DNA of 64,000 bases from Buddleja alternifolia. Its lineage: Eukaryota > Streptophyta > Magnoliopsida > Lamiales > Scrophulariaceae. Under the pieces are notes generated by a model that was not told the origin of the DNA, made no database searches, and was given only the letters and a program-made list of their open reading frames with translations. The stretch spans positions 33,958,814 through 34,022,813 of the forward strand of contig CM033392.1 of the NCBI GenBank assembly GCA_019426215.1, given 5' to 3'. The stretch's first letter is position 1. Each line of letters begins with the position of its first letter. Of this stretch, positions 35,316-45,120 are shown in pieces. The position numbers and the translations under genes were made by a program.

Positions 35316-35849
35316 AATCAAATCAAATATTGAAGAATTTCAAATGTTCTAGGATTTATAGCCAAACAATGAATTTGAAGTCCATGGATTTGAAAATCTT
35401 TTTATAAATCCATATATAGCTAAACAAGGTATTTCCAATGGTGCGGATTTTAAATTCAAGGGATTTGAAATCCATTCATTTCAAATCCCTTGCCAAATCC
35501 AAATCCATCAATCCAAACACAGCCTTAGAGAACTTCAAGTGGTTCCAAACGTGGAGCTCTCATTGCCACTTTATTGTGACAACACTGGAGCAATAGCTCA
35601 GGCAAAAGGACCAAGGTCTCACAATAAGTCCAAACACATAGCGAGAAGATATCAGATTATAAGAGAGATCGTTGCCAGAGGGAAAATATTTGTTCAGAAA
35701 ATAGCCTCAGCATACAATGTCCCTGACCAATTGAGCAAGCCATTGGCACAGGTGGTGCTAGAAAGACATCCTAAGAAGATGGATCACAGGCGGTGCTAGA
35801 AAGACATCTTGAGAAGATGGGTATAAAATACCACAGCAAATGGCATTGA

Positions 35850-35864
35850 GTGCAAGTGGGAGAT
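35850..35864 (+). other. Polypurine tract of element C
   Basis: GTGCAAGTGGGAGAT lies directly before the LTR start TGTTAG. The same motif, reversed, precedes the 3' LTR of element E (51528-51542). Confidence 0.8.
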
Positions 35865-37483
35865 TGTTAGTGTTATGCCCTCAAATGCCATAGAAGATAG
35901 AATTATAGGGCATTGAATTGTAACTGAATATTCTTATATTAATAAAAGCCATTTCATGTTGTTTCTTATAGACATTTGTAAGGTTTCATAAACAACGTAT
36001 AGTCCTTCATAATAAGGTGAACCTTCTACTCCCTATGGGTTAGGGAGAATAGCACTAGAAGTGTTTGATCCTTAGTACCTAAATAGGTTCGCAAGTCGAA
36101 TAGAGTATTGACTGGACATCATTACTGGATAGAGACTTGTATGATATAAGTTTTGACAGGGAAGTGCAAGTCGAACACTATGAGTATGTTAGTGGGAATT
36201 TATGTCCTAGACACATCAGTCTGATTGATGAGTTCAAACACGGCTCGCATCAGTTATGTCATATGGGTTTTCACTCAATGACAGTCAATGATAAAATTCA
36301 TAATTGTGATACGTACGCATGAACCTTAGACCTGAGTAATCACGTTGAAGATGTGCTTGTGACATCAAGCCTGTCACTAGAGTAGTTAAATCCAATTCAC
36401 CCATTGGTAGGGTTGACCTCGAAGTGCTGCTTGATGGACAACTAGCAATCTTAACTAATTAGCTAAAGGGAATTTATTCTCTCATAAGTGAATGAGCTAA
36501 ATATCCTATGCCGTCATGAATGGGTGAAGTCAAAGACTTTGGTCAAAGCATGTTGGACATAAGAGTATACACAGTGACCTCAATTCATTATGAGCTAAGT
36601 ATATGGTCAAGTCCTGTGAGTTTGACTAAACCGTGACTCTCACTTGATTGAAATATAAGAATAAAGGGTTTACACTCGAACGGTATTCACATCTTGAAAG
36701 GTTTGTAATGATTCTATTCATTCGTTCTCAACTGGGATACGATGTTGGCCACGGGACTGGCTAGGTGTTACCTACATTCTTTTGGCTTCCTCCCAATTGC
36801 CTTTTGAGACGAACCTAAAGAGCTGCGCTTAAAAGAATTGCAAAGGAAAAATTATGGAATAAGACTTGAGAGATTTTTCGGCATTTGATATGGCAATTAA
36901 TTAGTTAATTAAAATCATTAGATAATCTTATTAATTAATTAAGTTAATGTGTTAATTAATTTCTTTAGGAAAATACTTATAGGATTAACTTGGATTAATT
37001 AATTATTTGATTATTTGTTTATTGGATAAATAATATTAATTAAATAATTAATTAAAACCATCTACATGGACTAAGCCCGAGGGCTTAAAAATGGCCAAGT
37101 GGGCGTCCATTATGGATGCCTAAGGCCTTAGTAATTTAATCTTAATTATTTCATTGTGTAGTATAAATACTATTTAGTGGAAATAACTAACCTTATCCTC
37201 ATAATTATCTTTCTCTCCAAGTCATAGAATTCCACTTCTCTCTCTCTCTCTATCCATCCATAGGGGAAGGAATGGAAGGAGTTTTTGCTCTCAATTCCGG
37301 CGTGGTCATTTAGTGGCAGTGGCTGTTTTACTGCTTGGAAAAGGAGATCAAAAGCTGGTTCAGAATTTGCAATAACACGAAGAAAGGTACACTTTCTTTA
37401 ACATGACTTGAATACATGAAATCGGAGATGAACCACCGTGGAATTTAAATTTTCCACTGCATTTTATATGTAAAAACCCAACA
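35865..37483 (+). repeat. 3' LTR of element C (1619 bp)
   Basis: It begins TGTTAGTGTTATGCC and ends AAAACCCAACA. It shares its core with the solo LTR at 17057-18795 (ACTGGCTAGGTGTTACC near 36754) and with the LTRs of D and E. A TATAAATA box lies near 37164. The 5' flank of C is off the window, so its target duplication (first candidate bases ACGTA) could not be tested. Confidence 0.88.
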
Positions 37484-38176
37484 ACGTATTCAATCAATCC
37501 TCAAGAATCTTCGTTCAACTGTCCACATGTCCCATCTCTAGATTATCACGTGGCGGAATTAACTCCAAAAATTTCAATCTCTAATCTCCATAGGGGCGGC
37601 TAGATTAGAGAGAGAGGAAGAGAACTTTTTCATTTTCTTATATTTCTGATGGAGGAGTTTTTCACGTAATATTTCTGTTATGTGAATTGTGTTGTGTTAT
37701 GTTTCTCTAGAGCTTGTGTTGGAGGATTAAATAAATCCTTCAACTAAGCCCACTAATCACACATGCCCATATGGGCTATTGAATGTCTATTGGGCTAAGT
37801 TGACCCAGTTAAGTTAGTCCAATTAATTTAACCCTTTAATATTTAATTCAATTAAATATACACAGATTAAATTAATATTACAATTAATTAATTAACAAAA
37901 TAATTAATTAACATTCATCGTTGACCTAGTCAACATAATTAATGTAATTACCCATGTTTAATCTAATTAAACAACTAATTAAATTAATTCATTCTTCCAT
38001 AGCACAAATTACCAAAATGCCTTCCAAATACAAATAACAATTTCCTCATCTATTCCTTTAGCGCGACTCTCTAGAATTCGTATCGATTGGTAATAGGAGG
38101 ATGCCAAATGATATGAGTGACACCTAGCCAGCACCGTGGCCCCACATCATAGCCCAATCGAGTACGAAATGACTAT
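37484..38176 (-). mobile_element. Copia LTR remnant, minus strand, cut at both ends
   Basis: Read on the minus strand it has the CTGGCTAGGTGTCAC and GGGCTATGATG core of the copia LTRs in this window, together with the AGCCCAATAG region. Its left end meets the 3' LTR of C and its right end the 5' LTR of D, so both elements seem to have inserted into it. No gene is seen. Confidence 0.6.
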
Positions 38177-38234
38177 TGTTAGGATTATGCCTCCATGCCA
38201 TAGAGGAATTAGATTATTAGGGCATTAACATTTA
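38177..38234 (+). repeat. First 58 bp of the 5' LTR of element D
   Basis: TGTTAGGATTATGCCTCC... parallels the LTR starts at 17057 and 35865. After GGGCATTAACATT the sequence jumps into a truncated gypsy LTR and resumes at 45121 with TTGTAAAACTC, matching the order in element C's LTR. Confidence 0.8.
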
Positions 38235-39220
38235 TGCCTGGGCACCGTTGTAACCATTTTTGGAAGGTATAAAAGGAAATTTTCAGCTGATTTGAAGGGT
38301 TCAAAATCTGGGTTTGTGAAGGCATTTTCTTGGATTTGGGCCATCTTTTCATCTACCTTGAAGGGCAAGAAAGAGATAGGAGCTAAGGATTGAAGCTCCA
38401 ATCGAGGATCGATCACCATTCTACATTTTAGGGAGTTTATGCATTGTTTATTGCATTTTTTGTTTACACTTATGTATATGAATATGTTGAATTCTTCTAT
38501 GTTAATAGTTATGGGCTAAATTCATATGGCTAGGGCCTTGTAAGAATTGATTTGTGACTTATTCGTATTATTGATAATCGTTGAATTAATTCCTATGTTG
38601 CTATGTGTTATGAATTTGTGCTTCTGTTTCTTACATGTGATTGATCACCATATGTTTGATTTGTTGCCTAGTTTAGCATTTTGAGAAAGACTTAAACTAG
38701 GGTGCAAGGGATTTATAACATCACCGATCAAATAGGAATTGCCCTAGACATAGGTAAAGATTCCCGGGTGAAGTTGTTCGATCTTAATCGAGAAAGCTCT
38801 AGCTCTTTAATGCATGCTTAGTGGTTAGATTTCCGGGTAGACATACTTAGGAAACCGCCATTTAAGTATAGGAGTCTATCACGATACATCGGTTATTCTT
38901 TACCTTAGGAGTTTTCACCATAGCAACTAGGTCTAATAATTCAACGAGAGTCTTTGTACGAATACGGATCAAATCGAGTCTTGCATGTGCCTTAGTCCCT
39001 TATCATACTTGTGTTTCAATCCTTTGCTTGTTCTTACTCTTGTTCTTTGTTTAATTAATTGTTTTACTCGTGCTTTCCTTTAAATTGTCTTTACTTTTTT
39101 TGCAAATCATAAACTAGAATTCAAGTCTCTGTGGTTCGACAACACGAACTTTTAGTCCACTTTTATTACTATCACGACTAGTGCACTTGCTATAAAAGCA
39201 CATTAGCTTCTAGCGTGTCA
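38235..39220 (+). repeat. 5' LTR of element G, first about 380 bp missing
   Basis: It starts at TGCCTGGGCACCG, equivalent to 44159 in the 3' LTR, and ends GCGTGTCA. The missing part includes the TGATAGG end and most of the GC-rich block. A TATAAAAG box remains at 38268-38274, so core promoter sequence may survive. Confidence 0.88.
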
Positions 39221-39226
39221 AGTTTT

Positions 39227-39244
39227 TGGCGCTGTTGCCGGGGA
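39227..39244 (+). other. Primer-binding site of element G, Asp-tRNA type
   Basis: TGGCGCTGTTGCCGGGGA lies six bases after the LTR end and matches the 3' end complement of plant tRNA-Asp apart from one base. This primer is typical of the Athila and Tat lineages. Confidence 0.85.
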
Positions 39245-39380
39245 CTTGTTTAGTTTTAGTTTTTTATTTTCGTTTACGTTTTCATAATTCTTAGCTTTTC
39301 ATTTAATTCTTATTTTTCCTTTATTTTCGTTTTAGTCTAATTTTGTTCTTGTGCTTAACTAATAGATTTGGTTGTGGTGC

Positions 39381-42092
39381 ATGACCCGCTCATCCAACGA
39401 GCCCCTCTATGATTTCGAGCCCGAGATTGAGCGTGTTCTTCGAGATAGTAGAAGAGCTCGAGAAATGGCACACAATCTCAATCCAAATCCGAATGGGAAC
39501 TTTCCCGATATGAATCTTCCGAAAAATAGAGAGTGGTTGCAAAATCTATTTCAAGCTATGCAACCGGCACCTCTACCGCCACCTTCATCGGTTCGTGGTA
39601 ATCAACCACCCCGGGTACACACTACACCGGGACCCGTTATCTTCCCAGATTTTGCTACTCCCCATTTCCACATTCCTTCTCACATGTTCGGGATGGTTCA
39701 AGTGGAGCCATTTTATGGTGACTCGAGAGACTCTACTCATGACCACCTCGATCACTTCGAGAATGTGATATCTACTATGCAATTCAACCCACGAGATCTT
39801 GATGCCATCCACCTCCGATTATTTCACTTCTCCTTGAAAGATGAGGCTACTCTTTGGTATAAGTCATTGCCCCCTCAATCAATTGGAACATGGGATGATC
39901 TAGTAGATGAGTTTCTAAACAAATTCTTCCCTCCATCAAAAATCAACGAGCTTAGAAGTGAGATCAAGGGGTTTACACAAACAAGGAATGAGTCCTTAGC
40001 ATCCGCATGGGCAAGGTACAAGGGTATGCTTCAAAAGTGCCCCGATCACAACTATACCCAAGACGAGCAAGTTCAACATTTCTATAATGGAGTCCGATCT
40101 CGGATTCGACACCGACTCAATGCGGGAACCGATGGTGACCTTTTAGGCCTTGATAGTAGGACCGTGTGGACTAAACTCGAGAAAATGGCTAGGGAGGATG
40201 AACTTTACCCCGAAGATGATGATGAGCTCCCTCCACCAAATCGAAGGGTTGCTTGTGTGCAAGAATTAGAGGAAGTGGTTGCCCCGGAACCGGAGGTTGT
40301 AGATGTAAATTTTGTTGGGAATCATAATCGGCACCAAATGAACTTTCATGTACCCGAAAACTTCCCAAAGAGGCCAAACCCCGCACAAAACATACAGCCG
40401 GGCATTTATCAACCTCCGAGGCCTCCTTTCAAAAACCAACAACCGATGCCTCCTTTTAACAATTCACCTCCGAGGCAAGGAAATCTCAATGTACAAGGGC
40501 AAGGGCAAGCACGACCTCCCACGATAGACGAGCGACTTGATGCTCAAATAAAGAAATCAGACACGGCGATCAATGAACTCCGTAATATGATGAAGGATAT
40601 GTTCATGGAGATGAAGGATATGCGAACACAAATGGGTCACATCTCCAATGCAATTAGTGCAAGAGCCCCGGGAACTCTACCAAGCGACACGGAGAAGAAC
40701 CCCAAAGAACAATGCTATGCAATTTCTTTAAGGAGTGGAGCACAATTAGAAAATAAAGCAGTCAGAGTGTCGGCGCCCAAGCACCCCCCAAATAGCGCCC
40801 AGGAGCCAGACACACCAGGAATTCAAAATCTGCTAAGCACTCCCGCGCCTAGGCGTGACTCAGATGGCGCCCTGGCGCCGAATCTCATTCAGCAGGAAGA
40901 ATTGGTACGCACAGCCGCGCCCGAGCGCCACATTCCACACGCCCAGGCGCCGGACGCACCCATGCTGGACAATTCACTTCGCAGTACCGCGCCTGAGCGC
41001 GACGTTACTCATGCCCAGGCGCCGTATTCATCGCGCCCAGGCGTGGCATCCGGCGCCCAGGCGCCGCCTCCTATTTTTTCTAATCTTGGTGCATCGACTC
41101 CAATGCCTCCTCCTCCCATTGAGATCCGTCTTCCTTTTCCAAATGCACAGAAGAAGAAAAAGAAGGAGACGGATCCGAGTTTGCTTCGTATATTGGCACT
41201 TCTTCGAGAGGTTCGAATAAACATTCCATCCATTGATGCCATCCTCCAAATGCCAAACTATGTCAAGTTCTTCAAGGATATTTTATCCAACAAGCAAAAG
41301 TGGGAGGAAAACAAAATGGTTTGTCTCACCGAAGAGTGCTCCGCCGTTTTACTCAACAAATTGCCTCGGAAGCTCAAGGGCCCGGGAAGTCTCACCATAC
41401 CTTGCACTATCGGGCCCTTATCTTTCGAAAAGGTTCTATGTGATTCGGGAGCTAGTATCAATCTCCTCCCATATTCTCTCTTCAAGAAGCTAGGCCTTGG
41501 AGATCTTATGCCAACGTCCATGTCCGTGCAATTGGCAGATCGCTCTATCAAGAAACCAAAGGGAATTATCGAGGATGTCATTGTACAAGTCAACAAATTC
41601 TTCTATCCGGTTGACTTCGTGGTTCTCGAAATGGATAGTGACATTGGCGTTCCCTTGATTCTAGGAAGACCCTTCCAAGACACTAGCAACACCAAGATCG
41701 ACGTGGGAAAAGGTAAGTTGACATTGAAGGTGCGTGTCGAAAAGGTGATATTCGATGTTTATCATGACATGCAACGGCCTATGGATGATCTTACTTGTTC
41801 ATATGTCGATGCTATCCACGTTTTGTTTGATGAGAAATGTGCACTTGGTAAGACTAAAGGCACTTGTACGATGGAGGATGAGGTCCCTAATGAGCAACAA
41901 GACAAGGTGAGAAAAGATGATTTTTGCATGAAGTACATTCTACCACATCTATGTGTTCGTGAGATCGATAAGACAAATCAGGAACGAAGGTCTAATCTCA
42001 AATCACCGCAATATGAGTGGAGACGAGTGGGGTCCAAGAACAAAAAGAGAATTGGCAAGGATATTGTCGTTCTAAATGGGCCACCTAATTGA
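39381..42092 (+). CDS. gag: Gag-protease polyprotein of gypsy element G, intact
   Basis: This is a single uninterrupted frame of about 903 codons. The first ATG is at 39381 (MTRSSNEPLYDF); the frame is open a little further upstream without an ATG. A retrotransposon gag domain lies at about residues 90-260 (LWYKSLPPQSIGTWDDL, FLNKFFPPSKINELRSEI, LASAWARYKGML, HFYNGV). A Pro-rich linker follows with no CCHC zinc knuckle, then a predicted helix (IKKSDTAINELRNMMKDMF) near residue 390. An APERxxxxAQAP-type repeat at about 480-570 is encoded by GC-rich DNA resembling the LTR. A retropepsin-like protease at about 680-800 has catalytic LCDSGASINLLP and LILGRPF. The frame ends before any RT. It would build particles and cleave itself, relying on another element for polymerase and integrase. 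It is the only intact long ORF in the window. Confidence 0.9.
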   Translation: MTRSSNEPLYDFEPEIERVLRDSRRAREMAHNLNPNPNGNFPDMNLPKNREWLQNLFQAMQPAPLPPPSSVRGNQPPRVHTTPGPVIFPDFATPHFHIPSHMFGMVQVEPFYGDSRDSTHDHLDHFENVISTMQFNPRDLDAIHLRLFHFSLKDEATLWYKSLPPQSIGTWDDLVDEFLNKFFPPSKINELRSEIKGFTQTRNESLASAWARYKGMLQKCPDHNYTQDEQVQHFYNGVRSRIRHRLNAGTDGDLLGLDSRTVWTKLEKMAREDELYPEDDDELPPPNRRVACVQELEEVVAPEPEVVDVNFVGNHNRHQMNFHVPENFPKRPNPAQNIQPGIYQPPRPPFKNQQPMPPFNNSPPRQGNLNVQGQGQARPPTIDERLDAQIKKSDTAINELRNMMKDMFMEMKDMRTQMGHISNAISARAPGTLPSDTEKNPKEQCYAISLRSGAQLENKAVRVSAPKHPPNSAQEPDTPGIQNLLSTPAPRRDSDGALAPNLIQQEELVRTAAPERHIPHAQAPDAPMLDNSLRSTAPERDVTHAQAPYSSRPGVASGAQAPPPIFSNLGASTPMPPPPIEIRLPFPNAQKKKKKETDPSLLRILALLREVRINIPSIDAILQMPNYVKFFKDILSNKQKWEENKMVCLTEECSAVLLNKLPRKLKGPGSLTIPCTIGPLSFEKVLCDSGASINLLPYSLFKKLGLGDLMPTSMSVQLADRSIKKPKGIIEDVIVQVNKFFYPVDFVVLEMDSDIGVPLILGRPFQDTSNTKIDVGKGKLTLKVRVEKVIFDVYHDMQRPMDDLTCSYVDAIHVLFDEKCALGKTKGTCTMEDEVPNEQQDKVRKDDFCMKYILPHLCVREIDKTNQERRSNLKSPQYEWRRVGSKNKKRIGKDIVVLNGPPN

Positions 42093-43776
42093 ACCTTAAT
42101 GCACAAAAGTCAAGCTAATGACTATAAACAAGCGCTTCTTGGGAGGCAACCCAAGTGTGTAAGTTTTCTGTTCTTTTCGTTTTCGTTTTTGTTGTGTTTT
42201 TTTTCATCTGTTTTTTTATTATTATTAGAAGCATGCTTATTTCTGTTATCTTGTGTTTTGTTGTTTGGTGTTTTGTCGTTTCTCGCTTCTATCCTTTCTT
42301 AACGCTTTATCTGGCTAGCATCGTTTCGTTTGTAGTTGTTGCTTTCATTGCTCTCATTGCTATTGCCACTCTTGGACACAGTGCAGTTGAGGACTCGGGT
42401 TTGCTTTTCAGCAACTCTATGGTGATGTGTACTCTACCCTTTTCTTTTTCGAACATTGGGGACAATATTCATGTTAAGTTTGGGGGGGTACTAGATCCAT
42501 TGTAGTCGTGTTTATCCATGTTTTATATATTTCGGTCCAAGTTTGGGGGGCGTGGTACCTCTACATGTGAAACTTATGCAATTTTGAAAATTTTTGGATA
42601 GAATTTCAACCCTTCACTCGATGCATTGAGAATAGTTAATTTGAATACACGGCATGTTTTCTCTATCAATGTGGATTTTAATGACTATACACATCGTTCC
42701 TTGCTTGTGGGACCCTAAACTAAACTAGATTGACCTTAAGATGATTCACATATGCACATAAGTCGAGAGTAGAGGAGTTGAGTGGGTAACCATTGTGAAA
42801 CACTTAAAGGCTTGATCCCGAAAATATCAATCTAGAATTTTCACATGTGCTATGAGCTGAGAATGTTAACTTTGTATGCTTAACAAGAATAAAAAGAGGT
42901 TGAACTTTAGTATGACTGTAAAAGTCAGGCTTAATAGATACTGGGGGCGAAGAGCACTATGCCTAGAATATTGTACTATTAAGCTAATTTGAGCTAATCT
43001 CAAGCCAATGAAAGGGTAAAGGGAATAAGGACCTAGTTTGGTTTTGTGACCTTTGACACTCAGGCGATTAAGCCCTTAGGAGTGTCTCTACATTTAATAC
43101 CCTAAAGTCATCCGGTTTGGGAGTTATTGGCCTAAAGCTCGTTACAAGGGTGTCATAGAAAGCCTAAGAAAACCGAACATTGCACATGGTCTAGCCTCTA
43201 ATGTTTTAAGTTGAAAGTTACATAAGTTAAAGCCTAAAGTGGATTAAGTGATGAATTTTTAGTGGCTATGAAGTTTTCATCAATTCTCGTACCATGTGAC
43301 CAATCGAAAATTGATAGATATGGGAGTAATGCTTGAAAAGTGGAAAAAATGCCACTCGACTATAATGCTTGAGATTTATTACACTACACCCTTAGGATGA
43401 TCTTTTTGATGTTAAGGCGTAACATGAGCAAGTGTGTGACGTGTATATATATGTAAATTTGAGCTTAAATAGATGAATTCATGCCATTGTGTTTTTATTA
43501 ATCATGTTGATTTGCGTTGATTGATATGGGTTGAAAATCTTTCGATTTTGTGGGTATATCGTATGCAAACCCTCACGAGACTATAACTCGTCCTTTGAGG
43601 TAACTCAAGGGTTCAAAGGCTTGTTGCATTCGCTAAATGCAACTGTGTACTCTACGAAAGAGAGTTAGGTAGTTTTTTCTTTTTTTCTGTTTCTCCCGTG
43701 TGTGATGATGATTTTTCTTTTCCTATCCTATAGCTCTTATTTCTCGAGGACGAGCAATTGATAAGTTTGGGGGGGT
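42093..43776 (+). other. Non-coding 3' internal region of element G
   Basis: It starts with the GCTTCTTGGGAGGCAACCC motif near 42129, common after pol in Athila-like elements. It contains a T-rich stretch at 42160-42300, two internal AAGTTTGGGGG runs near 42477 and 42541, and the polypurine tract AAGTTTGGGGGGGT at 43763-43776. No remains of RT or integrase are readable in any frame. A hydrophobic reading frame at 42155-42505 reflects the T-rich composition. Confidence 0.7.
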
Positions 43777-45120
43777 TGATAGGAGTCATTTTTGCACATG
43801 TTCTTAATCCTTTTTATTGACAATTTAGGTCTATTCATAGCTTGAATTGTGCCTCTTGTATGATTAATCTGTGTATTAAGTGAATTTAGGCACTAAGCGA
43901 TGTTGCACGAAGAAAAGGGCAAAAGACGGTGTATCGAACGATTTTCTAAGGGATGCTTCGCAGACCGGCGCCCAAGCGCCAGTTCAGCCACACCCAGGCG
44001 CCAGCCGAAAACATGAAGACAGAATGCTGCGCAGTACGGCGCCTAGGCGCCACACACCCTGCGCCTAGGCGTGATACCATCCGCCCCCGAGCGCAGACAC
44101 GCGCGCACCTGGGCGCCACCCGACTTTTCCTCCAAGAAACACCTGCCACGTAAGCAGTGCCTGGGCGCCGTTGTAACCATTTTTGGAAGCTATAAAAAGA
44201 AATTTTAAGCTGATTTGAATGGTTCGAAATATGGGTTTGTGAAGGCATTTTCTTGGATTTGGGCCATCTTTTCATCTACCTTGAAGGGCAAGAAAGAGAT
44301 AGGAGCTAAGGATTGAAGCTCCAATCGAGGATCGATCACCATTCGACATTTTAGGGAATTTATGCATTGTTTATTGCATTTTGTGTTTACACTTATGTAT
44401 ATGAATATGTTGAATTCTTCTATGTTAATAGTTATGGGCTAAATTCATATGGCTAGGGCCTTGTAAGAATTGATTTGTGACTTATTCGTATTATTGATAA
44501 TCGTTGAATTAATTCCTATGTTGCTATGTGTTATGAATTTGTGCTTATGTTTCTTACATGTGATTGATCACCATATGTTTTATTTGTTGTATAGTTTAGC
44601 GTTTTGAGAAAGACTTAAACTAGGGTGCAAGGGATTTATAACATCACCAACCAAATAGGAATTGCCCTAGACATAGGTAAAGATTCCCGGGTGAAGTTGT
44701 TCGATTTTAATCCAGAAAGCTCTAGCTCTTTAATGCATGCTTAGTGGTTAGATTTCCGGGTAGACATACTTTGGAACCGCCATTTAAGTAAAGGAGTCTT
44801 TACCTTAGGAGTTTTCACCATAGCAACTTGGTCTAATAATTCAACGAGAGTCTTTGTACGAATACGGATCAAATCGAGTCTTGCATGTGCCGTAGTCCCT
44901 TATCATACTTGAGTTTCAATCCTTTGCTTGTTCTTACTCTTGTTCTTTGTTTAATTAATTGTTTTACTCGTGCTTTCCTTTAAATTGTCTTTACTTTTCT
45001 TGCAAATCATAAACTAGAATTCAAGTCTCCGTGGTTCGACAACCCGGACTTTTAGTCCACTTTTATTACTATCACGACTAGTGCACTTGCTATAAAAGAA
45101 CGTTAGCTTCTAGCGTGTCA
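43777..45120 (+). repeat. 3' LTR of element G, complete (1344 bp)
   Basis: TGATAGGAGTCATTTTTGC to GCGTGTCA. The GC-rich block at about 43960-44170 contains GGCGCCTAGGCGCC at 44038-44051 and several near copies. A TATAAAAAG box lies near 44191. It is related to the solo LTRs at 19195 and 23326 but forms a separate subfamily. Confidence 0.92.

Larger units (their letters stand above)
33374..35524. mobile_element. PIF/Harbinger-like non-autonomous DNA transposon (2151 bp)
   Basis: The terminal inverted repeats start GGCTGTGTTTGGA and continue as TGATGGATTTG on both ends. They are flanked by TTA on each side (33371-33373, 35525-35527), and removing the element joins the RNase H frame of C. TTA duplications and this kind of TIR suit the PIF/Harbinger (Tourist) group. 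The subterminal 200 bp are rich in GGATTTGAAATCC palindromes. The centre consists of two long minisatellite arms in opposite orientation. No transposase is present. Confidence 0.82.
32060..35799 (+). pseudogene. pol: Reverse transcriptase and RNase H of element C, split by a PIF-like element
   Basis: RT is open at 32060-32563, including YKARLVAKGYSQKKGIDY and QMDVKTAFLNGFLEEDIYIE. A TAG follows HASRS, and it continues at 32666-33271. The catalytic YVDD has become HEDD near 32675. RNase H shows DDWKSTSGFIFTLHGG near 33210, is interrupted at 33374-35524, and resumes with RELQVVPNVELSLPLYCDNTGA at 35528. The last bases duplicate: GTGCTAGAAAGACATC occurs at about 35756 and 35794, giving an extra broken C-terminus. 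Not functional. Confidence 0.88.
26444..37483 (+). mobile_element. Element C: Angela/Tork-like Ty1/copia element, 5' end off window
   Basis: Gag, protease, integrase, RT and RNase H are followed by polypurine tract and LTR, all on the plus strand. The left part of gag and the 5' LTR are missing because element B interrupts gag here. Lineage is suggested by RT text such as DDILLIGND and LSSTFSMKDLG and by LTR similarity to D and E. It carries a minus-strand solo LTR in gag (26749-30258) and a PIF/Harbinger-like element in RNase H (33374-35524). Confidence 0.82.
38235..45120 (+). mobile_element. Element G: non-autonomous Athila/Tat-like gypsy element with gag-protease only
   Basis: It comprises a truncated 5' LTR, an Asp-type primer site, one long ORF, about 1.7 kb of non-coding sequence, a polypurine tract and a complete 3' LTR. 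RT, RNase H and integrase are absent, with no trace of a decayed pol, so it appears to be a gag-only derivative similar to published TR-GAG elements. Its LTRs agree closely where both exist, apart from a 22-bp gap near 44795. It sits in the 5' LTR of D; the right flank TTGTA would be the target duplication, but the left copy is lost with the LTR start. Confidence 0.85.

Noticed and set aside
33464..35321. Long ORFs of up to 347 codons rich in His, Thr, Phe and Tyr on both strands
   Set aside because: They are translations of the 20-bp minisatellite arms, open in several frames at once because the unit has no stop; no protein signature.
37484..38176. Possible unique host sequence between C and D
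   Set aside because: Its minus strand carries the same core motifs as the copia LTRs in this window, so it is an LTR remnant.
42155..42505. Strongly hydrophobic ORF after gag in element G, which could look like an envelope or membrane protein
   Set aside because: Its composition follows from a T-rich stretch, there is no conserved motif, and the region lies in the known non-coding 3' part of Athila-like elements.
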